6,939 nt of DNA from Streptomyces katrae (lineage in GTDB: Bacteria; Actinomycetota; Actinomycetes; Streptomycetales; Streptomycetaceae), in the NCBI RefSeq assembly GCF_000966975.1, contig NZ_JZWV01000423.1, positions 1-6,939 on the forward strand. Reading direction: 5' to 3'. Under the pieces are notes generated by a model. It ran no database searches. It saw nothing but the letters and a program-made list of their open reading frames with translations, and had not been told where the DNA came from. How positions within the stretch are numbered: position 1 is the first letter of the stretch; the number at the start of each line of letters is the position of its first letter. Positions 6,624-6,939 of the stretch are shown one piece after another. Made by a program: the position numbers and the translations under genes.

Positions 6624-6939
6624 CTAGGCGGGCAGGGATTCCCGCACCCGCAGGTGGGCGGCCGCGTCCCGCAGGGAGGCCGGGGCGCCGCGACGGTGGC
6701 GCAGGCCGGCCGCGGTGGCGGCGAGGGTCTCGGTCGTGCGGACCGATCCGATGGCGGCGGCCCGGGGGGCGATCCGCCCGATGAGCTCCTCCGCCTCCCG
6801 CCAGGCCCCGGCTCCGGCGAAGGCCGCGAGGAGCTCGGCGGTGAACAGGTGCCGGTAGGAGGGGCCGGGCGCGGTGGCGGCCTCGTACAGCAGCGGGATG
6901 GCCCGGTCCCAGCGGCGCAGCCGGGCCTGGACCCAGCCC
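6624..6939 (-). CDS. C-terminal part of a helical, TPR-like protein (partial at the window edge)
   Basis: An open frame on the minus strand enters from the right edge and ends at a TAG (6626-6624), giving 104 complete codons of the C-terminus. It is rich in Ala, Arg, Leu and Glu and reads as successive amphipathic helices. Segments such as RRWDRAIPLLYEAA and FAGAGAWREAEELIGRIAP resemble tetratricopeptide-like helix pairs. The tail (SVRTTETL, then LRDAAAHLR) resembles the C-terminal region of Streptomyces XRE-type regulators and other TPR proteins, but the part that would show a DNA-binding domain lies outside the window. Function is therefore undetermined. There are no internal stops, and codon use (GC-ending third positions) matches the neighbours. 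It is co-directional with the DUF3574 gene, with 91 bp between them. Confidence 0.7.
   Translation of the reverse strand, partial: GWVQARLRRWDRAIPLLYEAATAPGPSYRHLFTAELLAAFAGAGAWREAEELIGRIAPRAAAIGSVRTTETLAATAAGLRHRRGAPASLRDAAAHLRVRESLPA

Noticed and set aside
5879..6784. Plus-strand open frame of 301 codons over the right-hand intergenic and DUF3574 region
   Set aside because: It crosses two GC hairpins and is antisense to the DUF3574 gene and to the partial gene; its product is Gly/Arg-rich with no motif.

Overview
The base composition (very high G+C, with G or C at nearly every third codon position), the gene families and the near absence of AT-ending codons point to a Streptomyces or a close actinobacterial relative such as Kitasatospora. 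This assignment is an inference; the window has no rRNA or other phylogenetic marker. I saw no TTA codons in the genes.

Layout. Bases 4-990 (+) encode a GlxA-type transcription regulator with a DJ-1/PfpI-like domain followed by an AraC DNA-binding domain. Its stop overlaps, as ATGA, the start of a 937-residue membrane protein (987-3800, +) with the domain order sCACHE, PAS, GAF, SpoIIE/PP2C phosphatase and RsbW-like ATPase. A second SpoIIE-type phosphatase faces it tail to tail after a 15-bp gap (3816-5879, -). This one is soluble, with the order PAS, PAS, GAF, SpoIIE, and has no kinase domain. Then come a 164-bp intergenic region with two strong GC hairpins and a 10-bp-period direct repeat, a small exported DUF3574 protein (6044-6532, -), a 91-bp spacer, and the C-terminal end of a helical, TPR-like protein that runs off the right edge (6624-6939, -).

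How the genes may work together. SpoIIE/RsbU-type phosphatases normally dephosphorylate STAS-domain anti-anti-sigma proteins, and RsbW-like ATPases phosphorylate them and bind sigma factors. The window therefore holds two input branches for partner-switching control: one membrane-anchored and reading an extracytoplasmic ligand, the other cytoplasmic and reading PAS/GAF signals. No STAS protein, sigma factor or stand-alone anti-sigma factor is present, so the partners must lie elsewhere. The regulator overlapping the first phosphatase gene suggests joint expression.

All families are recognisable, so I do not see a wholly new system. The parts most worth a second look are the DcuS/CitA-like sensor grafted onto a SpoIIE/RsbW output with an altered pocket residue, the convergent paralogue pair, the AT-rich rare-codon island at the regulator/phosphatase junction, and the low-complexity insert in one phosphatase domain. 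I saw no tRNA, rRNA, CRISPR, insertion sequence or attachment site.
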